Shown in pieces: positions 11,619 through 22,074 of a stretch of 36,365 nucleotides of DNA. Both the position numbers and the translations under genes were made by a program. The notes beneath the pieces were generated by a model. The model searched no databases, was not told the origin of the DNA, and saw only the letters and a list, made by a program, of their open reading frames with translations. The DNA is taken from positions 73,576 through 109,940 of the forward strand of contig NW_003140819.1 in the NCBI RefSeq assembly GCF_000003605.2, read 5' to 3'. Source of the stretch: Saccoglossus kowalevskii (taxonomy: Eukaryota; Hemichordata; Enteropneusta; Harrimaniidae). Every line of letters begins with the position of its first letter. The stretch's first letter is position 1.

Positions 11619-12799
11619 CTAGTACACTAACAAAATCACCGGGGGGGGGGGGGTACAGGTAAATACAGGTAAACGTTGGTATTATCCAACAACCGTAAAA
11701 TGTTTATGGATGCCTTTTTACTCTCATGGCTGTGTTGATAACCCTAATTTCAACAGCTTCACCATGATGAAGAATTAGTTTTTACAAACACACACGGCGC
11801 CATTCTGTGCGCAGCTATGCGCAACACTGCGTTTCAGTTCGAGCTGCACACTGCTTTAGTATAGGTTTATGTCAACACAATTCTCTTTCAACAAATATAC
11901 TGTGCATAATATACTGTCAAAGCACAAAAAATACGTAACAAAACGATGCCGTCACAAGTCAAATCCCACGGACTCGCAGTTTATTTAGGTAGACGAACTG
12001 TCCAATCGCAGATCGAATGTTTCGAAGCACGTAGCTGAGCGCGCTGACGAAACTCGCGGTAAGCGCGATTAAAAATCACGCGAAATCGCTTCAAAATCTA
12101 TCAAATAGTGAATATTGAAAACCTGGCAAACAAATCATTTCATGAATGTTGCCGCGTATCATGTTCTCTTTCATGTTATTGGCGTAAGTCAGGGAGGAAG
12201 TAGCCTAACATGTAGGAGTGAGTAGCGCCCTCGCCGGCCGACCGGTATCAGCTCTCACTTGTCTACCTGTAATGCGCGATTCTGATTGGCTGTCATGTAC
12301 ATATTTCTCACAATTGGCGCAGATTTAGACTATTAAATATTCCATATAACTTTGGAGCGACACAGTCGTCTCACAGAGCGTTGCATTCTGGGATACCTCT
12401 CATACAATGACGTAAAAAAGGGTCAGATAAAATGCTGTTTTCTCATTGGTTGGCAGCTATAATTAAGCTACTCATTAGCATAAAAAAATCACTCAAAGAC
12501 GTGGACCTAACGCTAGGGGAGAATAGTAAGAGTCAAGTTGTGGAAATATTGCGTCATCGACAGAGAAGAATGGACGTTTAATAGATAGACAACATAGGAC
12601 GTTTTCCCTTCACCGTTCAAACAATTTAGGCAATACTGTGAATAACATAACTATTTGGGCATGTTTACATATTGTTTCGCTTTCACTTTCACTTATTTTG
12701 ATTTTGTGTAGCAGGCCGATGACATTAGAATAGTGTAATACATTCGTACTACATTGCGCCCTCTAAAGACAAACTACGATAGATGTCGATGGGTATCGT
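11619..12799. other. No gene recognised
   Basis: G-tract at 11641-11652. Otherwise unique-looking A/T-moderate sequence, with a GCGCCCTCTA motif near 12756. Confidence 0.5.
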
Positions 12800-13345
12800 C
12801 TTGAAGCCTACTAATAAATTAAAATACCCAGAATTTGTTCATTTTGCAATAAATTGTACTCCAAGGCAATATAAGGATATTGACCTAAAAAAAGTTGGGG
12901 GTCACCAGCCTTTTTTTTCGAGAAATTGATGGTTGTATTTTAGTTGAAAGTCGCAATTTTGACTCTATTATAATGCTTTTACCATATTTTCCTATGCAAT
13001 ATGCAATATATTATTGCAATATCTCAAAATCTAGCCTGGTGACATAAGCTGAAAAAATCATATATTGTTGATGATGGAGTACATTTTGTTATTATGAATT
13101 ATTTAAAAATTCTGGTTTTAAAAAGTGTTAAAAATACATTTTTTCTTCAACATTGTGTTCTATGGAATTGTTCTAAAAATAGCAATTTTCAAGAAATATT
13201 AGGACACATTTCTCAAAAGGCTCAACTCTAACACACAAAATAATGTTATTTCATTGTACCATGAGATATTAGCTTCATGATTGTACATAATAAACTAATG
13301 AACATTGTCATGCGATTTATGACCAATTTTGTTAAAAATTATGAG
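12800..13345. repeat. Dispersed A/T-rich repeat, copy 1
   Basis: Runs from about ACTAATAAATTAAAATACCC to GTCATGCGATTTATGACCAA. It is homologous to 14997-15435 and, for its right half, to 23170-23390. No coding capacity. Probably an old transposon. Confidence 0.75.
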
Positions 13346-14888
13346 TAGTGAAATTATTTCATATACCTATCTGGACATTACATCGAGGTCGGACATTGCG
13401 CTCTAGCGCCCTGTTCCCGTCCAACTGACCAGAATTACTTTTCAAATAAAAGTGAAAGCTGATTCTCTACCAACACTCCCAGGCAACAGTGAGAGGATGG
13501 CGCGTGACCCTTGTTACGCAGGATGGAGAAGGCTAGGAGCAGAGATACAGCGCGGGACTCCGTGACGTTAAGCGGCGCCGCGGGCGCGCCGTTGACGCGA
13601 TGGAATGGCCGCGGAACACCACGAACGTTCTGAACGTGTTTTAAAAGGTAATTTAGAACACCTGGAACAAACTGGACCTGTGTGATTGTCGGCATCATTT
13701 GACATCAAAATGTTGCCTTAGTGATTTTCATTTCGTCTCGTCAAGGTAGGAACTGTCCCCGGGCTGGGGAGGGGGAGCTCTATGATACGATGTGGTAAAC
13801 GATCCTCGAAACTTGTGAACAAAATGTTCAATGTCTTCATCATAGTAGTGGACCTCCAATGCTTCGCTATTTTTGGTAGAACAGGTTACCGTGACTAGTA
13901 CCAGTTTTAACAAAAAACATTTGAATTCAGGGAAATTTCGCGACATATTCCTCAATATATTAGTATATTCAGTCACTGACATTCAAATAATATTTAAAAA
14001 CGTAACATAGCAGACCGGGGTAATATCCATGATTTTACTCAACTAACATGATACATCTTTATAGAATTTCGCCGGTTAATGTAAATCTCGCCCCTTTTCT
14101 CGGTCCAGGTAATAAACAACACCATGGCAATGACATGCGCATATGTATTTAATGTGACTCCGGTCAGTGCCGGAGAAATAGTACCTCCAACAGCTTTTCA
14201 AGAAGAAAAAAAACAGTTTAAAACGAAAATTATACTACTATGTTATTGTTCTCGACAATGGATTCGGAATTGAGACATTTCTAATTTGAAGCTAGCCCCG
14301 AGTACAGTCCTGTATGTTGCTTTGGGGTCAGAATGATCAGCGGAAGAAGGCCAACCTACAGGACTGAACTCAGGGCTAATTTGATGCCGGAACTGGGAGC
14401 ATATACAATTAGAATACGAACGCGAATTCATGTCTCCGAGGTTAGAAGGAGAGAAGTATATTGACTTGTGTATTAGAAGAGAACAGGCGTATGATACGAA
14501 GGGGAAACCAAAATTATCTCGACAACAGTGTGTCCATAGGGGGATTACCATTCACGGTCACTCTATTCGCCATTCCCATAAGTCGCGCCCTCTACCGACA
14601 GAGCATTTCCGTGACGTCAAAATGACGCAAGACAATGTCGTTCAACTCGACAACTGTGTTTGTGTAGTCTATCACCCAGAATAAAATTAAATTCTTCAAG
14701 CATATTGATAACTACGCATCAAAATGAAATCGACGATTTGAACTGCTTTTGTGTCATCCAATTACGTCATGGAAACGCGTCGCCGCCAGAGGGCGCAACT
14801 TATTTATCTTTGTCTACAAGCGTTTCTTTGCTAGTGAGAGGATGCGGCCATTACACTGGAATATAATTCTATTCGTAGATCACACGCA
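13346..14888. other. Upstream region of the secreted-protein gene
   Basis: A local G/C-rich island at about 13490-13630 (GCGGCGCCGCGGGCGCGCCG at 13571) stands out. TGACGTCA lies at 14612 and GCGCCCTCTA motifs at 14585 and 14787. A TATAAT lies about 25 bp before the ATG, too close for a normal TATA box. No core promoter can be assigned. Confidence 0.4.
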
Positions 14889-14966
14889 ATGAAGACGATA
14901 CTAGTTATACCAATTGTTCTGATAATCTGCCATGTTAGTGTCGCCACCCCTGTAAAACGTACTAAG
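14889..14966 (+). CDS. Exon 1 of secreted repeat protein: signal peptide
   Basis: This exon encodes 26 residues beginning MKTILVIPIVLIIC and ending TPVKRTK. It is followed by the strong donor GTAAGA and ends in phase 0. It carries the whole signal peptide plus a short basic propeptide stub. Codons KRTK here join an Arg codon at the start of exon 2 to make the RTKR motif. Confidence 0.82.
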
Positions 14967-17900
14967 GTAAGAATGAAGATGTTTTGTTAAAGTAGAAGCC
15001 TACTCATAATTGAAAATACCCAGAATTTATTAATTTTGCAATGAACTATACTGCAAGGCAATATAAAGATATTGACTTAAAAAGTTTGGGGTCACCAGCT
15101 TTATTGTCGAGAAATTGATGATTGTATTTTAGTCGCCATTTCGGCACTAGTATAGTAAGTATATTATGCAACATCTCAAATTCTAGCGTGATGACATAGG
15201 CTGAAAAAATCATATATTGTTAATGATGAAGTACTTTTTATTGTTCTGAATTATTCAAAAAATCTGGGTTTTAAAAAGTGTCAAAAATGGATTTTTTCTT
15301 TAACATTGTGTTCTATGGAATTATTAAGACACGTTTCTCATAAATCTTAATAGTAACACACAAAATAATGCTATTTAATTGTACCAGGAGACATTAGCTT
15401 CATGATTGTGATTTATGACCAATTATGAGTAAGTTTCTACCTTAAGAAGTGGAATAAAAACGAAAGCGTTGTCATATTTATACACTGCGTTGAGGGTGGT
15501 GCTTTATCGTGGTGACCACACAACTCCAGGAACGTCGATGTTGTCGATAACTTGCTCACAGGCATGTTATTGCACGCAATGCACTATGGGAGAAAACTTC
15601 CCATTGTATATAATGAAATAGTATTATCACACCAAAAATTTCTAAATTGAATGTTTCAACTCATACCACTTCTAACCTTTTCATCACCAGACTTTTCCCA
15701 AAAAAATTTTCTGCAATTTTTTTCTTTTTTTGGCTATTTTTGTTTCAATCTTCTGGACGACAGTGCGGACTATAAACGAGACTATTTCGTGAATTTTTGA
15801 TGAAAAGAGGGAATTGGTGGCGAAAAGGCTAACAGTCTGAGGTTTCAACAGTACAATGTATTAGGATTAATATAAATAATAATATATGTTGATAAACACT
15901 GATTTTCCCACAATCCATTGCGTTCTTCCAATAAAAATCACGAGTACGTGTTTACCGAGTTAAAGCTCAGTAACGTCACGTCTCAGTTTGTAATCGTTGG
16001 TCTGCGCATGCGTGACCACCTTTATCAACGATCGTTTTTTCTTTGTTCTTATATTTTCAGAGAAACTCGCCATGTTTGTCTGATTACGATTGTCTGCCGT
16101 ACGAACACTGTTACTTGCACTCGCTCAGTACTCCATTTGGTGGGATATGTCAAGATAAACCGTCGGTAAGTTTAATAAAACCGCTGCAATAAGACCGAAT
16201 ATATTGCACCAATAACAGATTGCAATGCATGACGGGATTTATTGTAGCGAAGACAATAAATAACGTAATCGATAGAAGGCGCAACGCATCAGGTTTCGAC
16301 CAGTATAAGTACGTGATTTTGTTATCACTGCCGAGACCTCGCGTAATGCGTGATCTGATTTCTGCCACAAAAATTATTGGATTTTCAGCTTTTTTTTTTT
16401 AAATATAGTTTATGAAATCTTTATCTTTCTTTATCAAACTGCGTTTGGATGAACTTTCTTTATTTAAATTGACCATCATCGAAGGTGTATAGTGTATTAT
16501 TGAGCGTGGAAATACCCCGAACAAATGTTTGTCGAATCCCACGGAATTTTTTTGACGCTACTGCGATGTTATGGCCTTTCTTTGGTCTGTTTCACGTTTC
16601 ACGCATAACGCGGGATCTCACAGTGAACGGAAAACGGTCCTTTTCAGATTTTTTTCTTTTAATTTATAATTTAAACATTGTTTTGCTGGCAATACAATTT
16701 TAAAGGGAGGTGGTCGTCGCGCCACGCATGCGCGAGATATGGGTTTCATATAAACAAAGATGGCGTTTTTGACTTTTGCGCAGAGTATTAACTGAAAGGT
16801 TACCAACATTAATTAGGTAATTTCTTCGTTGATTAGAAAGTATCGAAGGAGTCGCCGGCGGTAATTAGTGCTAGGGGAGCCAAAGTCAAAATTCGTACTT
16901 GTGATTTCATTAGAAAAGCGCACTGGATTGCGGGAAATATGAATAACAAATGTGGCACATGCGCGGCACGACGACCATCGCCTTTTAATGTAGAAAAGCA
17001 TATATGTATACATTGTATCTTTTGGTAATTTATGTTTCATGTTCAGGGTCGTCAGATGCGAGATGCTTCCCCCATAAATTACGATTATTACGAAAATATC
17101 AACAACAACGATGCACAATACGACAATCCGGTTGTCGGTAACCAGTACGATGACGGAACCCTTCAGGAGGAAACGCTGGATTACGAAAACAACAAAATTG
17201 CGCAGTTCGATAATGTGGGAGCTCAAGCAACACTGAAACCAGCGCCCTTCGACTTGGAGCAAAATATGGTAAACCCGGAGGATAACACTCACGACGAGAT
17301 GAAACTACGCGACTTCGGCCACGTGTACGTCATCCATGGTGATGACGATGACGTCAACGGATCGCCGGGGGCTGTGATTGGCGCAGACGGCACCGTGTAC
17401 GGCACTTCGAACGACTATGATGAAAGCGTGTTTGTGAATGCCCCGCCAGTACACGGCAATGACATCATCGATGAGGGCGTACACAACGTGGACAACTTTG
17501 TGGAAGTGGACTACTTGAACCCGATTCAACTGAATCAGGATCAAATTGGTGAGAATTTTTTTCTATTGAAAAAGACAGGGCCAGTATGGACGATGTTGAG
17601 TATTTGAAACTACCAAATTAATCTGGGCAACAAATTGATACATTTGAGCATGACTTTCCACACCGTAGTTCCGGTCACACATGATATTAGCAAATGCGCC
17701 AATGCTTTGAGTTTCCGGTACGTACTATTAATTCATTGCGCATGTGCATTCAACCCAGTGCTATATACACGTGCAGACTACTGGTTTACATAAACTCACA
17801 AACGTCCATATTCCGGGTTCAATCTTATACATTTCATTGTTTTAAATTAGAGAAATATATAGTATGAACAATTGACCATTTTCCGTTCACTGCGAGAATC

Positions 17901-20884
17901 ACGCGTTATGCGTGAAATCGAACGTAAATACAGGACAAACAAATTGCGTCAAACATCGCGTGGGGTTTGACAAACGCGAAAATATTTTAAGGGATTATAT
18001 TTCCATGCTTACTAACGTGCTGTACACATTTGATGATGGGCAATTTCGATGAAGTAAAGGTATTCAAACGCAATATTCCCCTGTCAAAGATCGGCCTTTC
18101 CATGTGAGCTACGAAATAAAGAAATTCGAGTTCAAAATCAAATCGTTCGATTTTTGCGGCAGACGTTCGACGCGTGTCTTTCATGCATCTCGCGCGATCT
18201 CGCAATTGTACGGAAAATCACCTATTGTGGGATATGTATGTAGGAGTAACAACAGTTTTAGTTTGGTGCGCCCTCTCTAAATCTGCCGCTGTTTATAAAT
18301 GAACAAACTTGATCTCAATGACAAATAAATAAAATTGAACTGAGAAAGTGACTAGCCAAGACTAAGATTAGATCAAAGGATGGTGTTGTCAATTAGAGTA
18401 AAGCGGGGAATATGTCACGTTTTTGCATTTTTTTTTATTACTCATAAACAAAAAAATACAGCGTGTTGTTGTTTATAAACAGGCGTCTACCCATGAGTCT
18501 TTGCGTTTTCAGCGCGCGTTGTTATCGTCGATTGGGACACATAGATACATTTGGGACACATAGATAGATTAGGTGTCGAAAATAATAATCCTGTGATCGG
18601 GTAGATTAGATTTGATTGAACCAAGACTAAGATTAGATTGAGCTAAGCTGAGCTAAATTAATCAAATTTAACCTAAACATGTAAATCTAACGTTGAGTAT
18701 AATTTTCACTGTTTTTACTTAAAGCGGGAGGGCCGTCACCTGCGCACGCGCGGGAATTGAGTCCCAAGCGACGATAACAACACACACTAAAAACGCAAAG
18801 GTTCATGGATGGATGCTTGTTTGTAAACAATGACACGCTATGGCCATCTGACGCATGCGCAGGTGACGACTCCCCCGCTTTAATTTCTGTTTTGCTTATC
18901 TGTTTAAATGTGACCAGANNNNNNNNNNNNNNNNNNNNNNNNNNNNNNNNNNNNNNNNNNNNNNNNNNNNNNNNNNNNNNNNNNNNNNNNNNNNNNNNNN
19001 NNNNNNNNNNNNNNNNNNNNNNNNNNNNNNNNNNAAGCATATGGGAAATCCCTCACAAAGCAGCGATGCGCGGTAAAGATAAGAAGTTACACGCAGACGC
19101 CATATGGGCGTACACCTCTCGGGCTCTTATCACGGTGTTTTGATACACTGTTAGCTGCAGTGAGGCGAACGCACGTCAGAAATATACACGCCTACCTACG
19201 CTGTTTTTATTGGTTGTTAATATCACTGCGCGTCACTGCTCTATAATGATTTATTCACTTGACGCGCACCAGCAACATACACGCTTACCTACGCTGTTTT
19301 TATTGGTTGTTAATATCACTGCGCGTCACTGCTCTATAATGATTTATTCACTTGACGCGCACCAGCAATATACACGCTTACCTACGCTGTTTTTATTGGT
19401 TGTTAATATCACTGCGCGTCACTGCTCTATAATGATTTATTCACTTGACGCGCACCAGCAATATACACGCTTACCTACGCTGTTTTTATTGGTTGTTAAT
19501 ATCACTGCGCGTCACTGCTCTATAATGATTTATTCACTTGACGCGCACCAGCAATATACACGCTTACCTACGCTGTTTTTATTGGTTGTTAATATCACTG
19601 CGCGTCACTGCTCTATAATGATTTATTCACTTGACGCGCACCAGCAATATACACGCTATACTGTCAGCTGTTGTAATGTATACCATGTTATTGACAGGTC
19701 CGAGCGGAATAGAAACTGATGTTGATATACCTGATTACGTAGCGCACAGTCCAGGTGATTTAGAAGCTGCGGCAAATTCTGCTTCCATGGAAACCAATGG
19801 CAAATATGAAGAGGATTACGGGTATGGGGATACGCCGCAAAACAACGCCCTCTATAATAACCATTTGATAGGGCAAACGACAGGTTACAATTCAAAGTTT
19901 CCTACAACCAATCATCAAACAGGAAATAGTAACAATGGTTATGGTCAAGGTTCACCACGACATGGTAGTCATAACAACCAGCACGGTTTTAACAATTATG
20001 GTCATCGGCAAAATGCACAGCAAAATCCCGATTACAATAACGCATTGTCAAATCATCAACAAGGTTACAATAATGCATTGCCCAATCATCAACAAGGTTA
20101 CAATAACGCATTGCCCAATCAACAACAAGGTTACAATAATGCATTGTCAAATCATCAACAAGGTTACAATAATGCATTGCCCAATCAACAACAAGGTTAC
20201 AATAATGCATTGCCCAATCAACAACAAGGTTACAATAATGCATTGCCCAATCAACAACAAGGTTACAATAATGCATTGCCCAATCAACAACAAGGTTACA
20301 ATAATGCATTGTCAAATCATCAACAAGGTTACAATAATGGTTACAATAGTCCTTTATCACAAAATGGAGGACGGGAAAACAGCGACAATTACAATGCATT
20401 TTCACGTCAACAAGGCAGAAATGGCGTACATCAGAATAATTTTCAAAGCAGTGGCGCTCTCAATAGCAATTATAATAATGGATTACCAGGTCAGCAACTG
20501 AATGGTGACCATGGTATCAACAATCCAAGCTTATCTCAATACGAACAAAGAAATAGCACCCCCAACAGCACTGAACAAGTCAATCATCCACTGGGTGGCC
20601 TAGATCAGGCTAACAGCGCCACCAAAGTTGGTAACCAGGAACAAGATTATACTAACAATGGTGAAGGTCAAAGTTCACAAGTTTTTAACATACAAGATTA
20701 TCATGCAAATTTGGCTGACTCTCCGAACGCTGTCGACACTGGAGAAGAAAATGACGAAATTCAATTAATTGAGGAAAATGAACCAGTTTATCACCCCGAC
20801 AACAATCCCGGAAATGTAGCAGGAATGAATTCTGTCATGAATTCCGATACAGATAATGGAAATGCCTTTATAGACGACTACTAG
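14889..20884 (+). CDS. Secreted cysteine-module plus Asn/Gln-rich repeat protein, four exons (unrecognised family)
   Basis: Exons join as 14889-14966, 16061-16165, 17047-17548 and 19698-20884. All introns are GT-AG and phases match (0, 0, 1), giving 1872 nt and 623 residues. Residues 1-19 are a signal peptide (hydrophobic core ILVIPIVLIIC, probable cleavage after VSVA). The exon 1/2 junction creates RTKR, a furin-type site. Exon 2 holds four cysteines (C-x5-C-x5-C-x12-C), the only cysteines after the signal peptide. Exon 3 is rich in Asp, Asn and Tyr. Exon 4 is rich in Asn, Gln, Gly and Tyr, has nine 11-residue repeats, two NST sequons and an acidic tail ending DDY. I see no tryptophan and no transmembrane segment after the signal. 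The architecture suggests a secreted matrix, adhesive or mineral-associated protein, or an unusual precursor, but this is inference. The start has G at -3. 5' UTR exons and the poly(A) site were not identified. Confidence 0.85.
14997..15435. repeat. Dispersed A/T-rich repeat, copy 2 (intron 1)
   Basis: Shares AATACCCAGAATTT, AAGGCAATATAAAGATATTG, CATATATTGTTAATGATGAA and TGTGTTCTATGGAATT with copy 1, with several deletions. It begins about 30 bp after the exon 1 donor. Confidence 0.75.
16061..16165 (+). CDS. Exon 2: four-cysteine module
   Basis: The exon is 105 nt, phase 0 to 0, with acceptor TATTTTCAG and donor GTAAGT. It encodes 35 residues. The cysteines are at exon positions 5, 11, 17 and 30, and a CLSDYDC motif recalls the CxxDxDC start of Dickkopf, WAP or EB-type modules. 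Only four cysteines are present, so it is not a complete copy of any of those domains. Because it is symmetric and flanked by phase-0 introns, it is an exon-shufflable cassette. Confidence 0.82.
16700..16988. mobile_element. TTAA-flanked MITE, family 1, in intron 2 of the secreted-protein gene
   Basis: The 289-bp element starts TTAAAGGGAGGTGGTCGTCG and ends ACGACCATCGCCTTTTAA. It shares the ATATAAACAAAGATGGCG interior with the copy at 1176. It ends 58 bp before exon 3, inside the region where branch point and acceptor must lie. Confidence 0.88.
17047..17548 (+). CDS. Exon 3: acidic Asp/Asn/Tyr-rich segment
   Basis: The exon is 502 nt, with acceptor GTTCAG at 17041-17046 and donor GTGAGA at 17549, leaving phase 1. 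It encodes 167 residues plus one base of a split Gly codon. The sequence is strongly acidic, with clusters such as NYDYYENINNN, HGDDDDVNG and NDYDESVF, and has no cysteine. Reading on past the donor hits a stop at 17607, which supports the splice. Its long clean frame and acidic bias match exon 4. Confidence 0.85.
18395..18545. mobile_element. TTAA-type MITE family 2, diverged partial copy
   Basis: Recognisable by AGTAAAGCGGGGAATATGTC and GTTTATAAACAGGCGTCTAC, followed by CATGAGTCTTTGCGTTTTCA. The right inverted end is missing. Confidence 0.7.
18719..18883. mobile_element. TTAA-flanked MITE, family 2
   Basis: The 165-bp element starts TTAAAGCGGGAGGGCCGTCA and ends GACGACTCCCCCGCTTTAA. The interior has TTGTTTGTAAACAATGAC and GACGCATGCGCAGG. 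It lies in intron 3, just before the assembly gap. Confidence 0.88.
18919..19034. other. Assembly gap (116 N)
   Basis: A run of unknown bases in intron 3, between a TTAA MITE and the 93-bp array. The true length is unknown. The repeat array may be collapsed or extended here. Confidence 0.99.
19182..19657. repeat. 93-bp tandem repeat, about 5.1 units, in intron 3
   Basis: Units start ATATACACGCTTACCTACGC and are almost identical; the first unit(s) differ by single C/T changes. Exact 93-bp spacing is seen at 19201, 19294, 19387, 19480 and 19573. The array stops 40 bp before the exon 4 acceptor at 19697. The period keeps an open frame (19210-19719) with a 31-residue repeat, but that frame differs from exon 4. 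Confidence 0.93.
19698..20884 (+). CDS. Exon 4: Asn/Gln/Gly/Tyr-rich repeat region and acidic C-terminus
   Basis: Acceptor TTGACAG ends at 19697. The first two bases GT complete the Gly codon started in exon 3. The exon encodes 394 further residues and ends at TAG 20882-20884. It contains the 11-residue tandem array at 20039-20335, then a non-repetitive Asn/Ser/Gln-rich stretch. The last part is acidic (DTGEENDEIQLIEENEP). The composition resembles prion-like low-complexity or structural secreted proteins. Confidence 0.85.
20039..20335 (+). repeat. Nine coding 33-bp repeats (NALPNQQQGYN)
   Basis: Nine consecutive in-frame units of 33 bp encode NAL(S/P)N(H/Q)QQGYN. Two main variants occur, NALSNHQQGYN (units 1, 4, 9) and NALPNQQQGYN (units 3, 5-8), with a hybrid as unit 2. 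Units are nearly identical at the DNA level, which points to recent expansion or homogenisation. There are no dibasic sites between units, so this is unlike a classical neuropeptide precursor. Confidence 0.95.
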
Positions 20885-21236
20885 AAACTTCTGCAGAGGT
20901 CAACGATCAGATGTTGAATGATGAATTGGCAAGTGTTAACATGGCCCTTTTTTAGTTATTTAAAAAAATCGATGTTTTGGGCAATGACACTTTATTATTA
21001 TAATGCACATTTGTTTTAAAATACCAGTAACCAAATTTTTCCTCATTTGCATAATTTGGGGAGTCAACTTGAACTATCATCTACACAAATGCATCAAGCT
21101 GCTCTTCAGTTTGAAGAAGTTGGCGACTGACAGACAGACGACAGACAGACCGACATACATTGATCACATCTTCTGTAGTCAAATGAGCAAATAGTGTGAA
21201 ATGTAGACTAAGAGTCAAGTACAGACCGTGCATAAC

Positions 21237-21448
21237 TTAAAGCACGATAGTTGTCGTGCCACGCATGCGCGAGATATATGGGTCTCATATAAACAAAGAT
21301 GGCGACTTTGACCGTTGTGCAGATCAACGAGTACTGACGGAGACGTTTCCAAGCTTTAATTAGGTATTTTTAGGTGATTGGAAGGTATCAAAGGAGTCAC
21401 CGGCGGTATTCAGTGCACATGCGCAGTGCGACGACCACCACCTTTTAA
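21237..21448. mobile_element. TTAA-flanked MITE, family 1, internally deleted copy
   Basis: The 212-bp element starts TTAAAGCACGATAGTTGTCG and ends ACGACCACCACCTTTTAA. Compared with the 1176 and 16700 copies it lacks about 80-100 bp before the right end. Confidence 0.87.
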
Positions 21449-21597
21449 GTTCCATGCTGGTTAATAACTGGTTTTGCAATTTCATTAAAATTTGCAATTT
21501 TTAAAGTGATTATCATTATCATCAATAATTTCAACTTACACTTTGTGGTATTTACCAATGTCACTAATGTGAAACATACAGTACAGTCAGTCGTAAC

Positions 21598-21762
21598 TTA
21601 AAGCAGGGGAGTCGTCACTTACGCATGCGTCAGGTGGCCATAGCGCGTCATTGTTTACAAACAAGCGTCTACCCATGAGCTTTTGTGTGTTTAGTGTGTG
21701 TTGCTATCGTCGCTTGGGACTCAATTCCCGGGCGTACGCAGGTGAGGACCCTCCCGCTTTAA
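21598..21762. mobile_element. TTAA-flanked MITE, family 2, opposite orientation
   Basis: Exactly 165 bp, like the 18719 copy but inverted. It starts TTAAAGCAGGGGAGTCGTCA and ends ACCCTCCCGCTTTAA. The interior carries TTGTTTACAAACAAGCGTC. Confidence 0.88.
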
Positions 21763-21959
21763 CTTCCAAGCTGGCTAGTAGCTGGCTTAGCCTTTTCATA
21801 AAAAAAATTATAATTTGTAAACCAATCATTATTGTTATTAATAATTTAACTTATATTTTGTAGTATTTACCCTTGTTACTACCGGTAATACAAGATGGAT
21901 TTAGGTACATTACAATGTACAATATAGATATGTATCAGTTTTAAGAGCAATCTAGCTTG

Positions 21960-22074
21960 TTGAAGCGCGGTGGTCAAATTTCATGTAAATAAACAATGTA
22001 TTTTACACGTGTTGTATACGTCGCTATGAGTCCCATATCGAACAGAACGCGGCACGACGGCTACCGCCCTTTAA
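21960..22074. mobile_element. TTAA-type MITE family 3
   Basis: The interior ATGTAAATAAACAATGTATT and CGCTATGAGTCCCATATCGA is shared, inverted, with 23401-23533. The right end is ACGACGGCTACCGCCCTTTAA. The left site is TTGA rather than TTAA. Confidence 0.8.

Noticed and set aside
14430-14684. 84-codon plus-strand frame upstream of the secreted-protein gene
   Set aside because: No recognisable motif and an overlapping minus-strand frame of greater length. It ends 200 bp before the true start without linking to it.
19210-19719. 169-codon protein of 31-residue repeats
   Set aside because: Produced by the 93-bp intronic array. It is out of frame with exon 4 and ends soon after the array.
19935-20501. 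Alternative frames through exon 4 (TIMHCPINNKV repeats, and YCNLVVDWAM repeats on the minus strand)
   Set aside because: These are shadows of the 33-bp coding repeat. The frame joined to exons 1-3 is longer, phase-compatible and has sensible composition.
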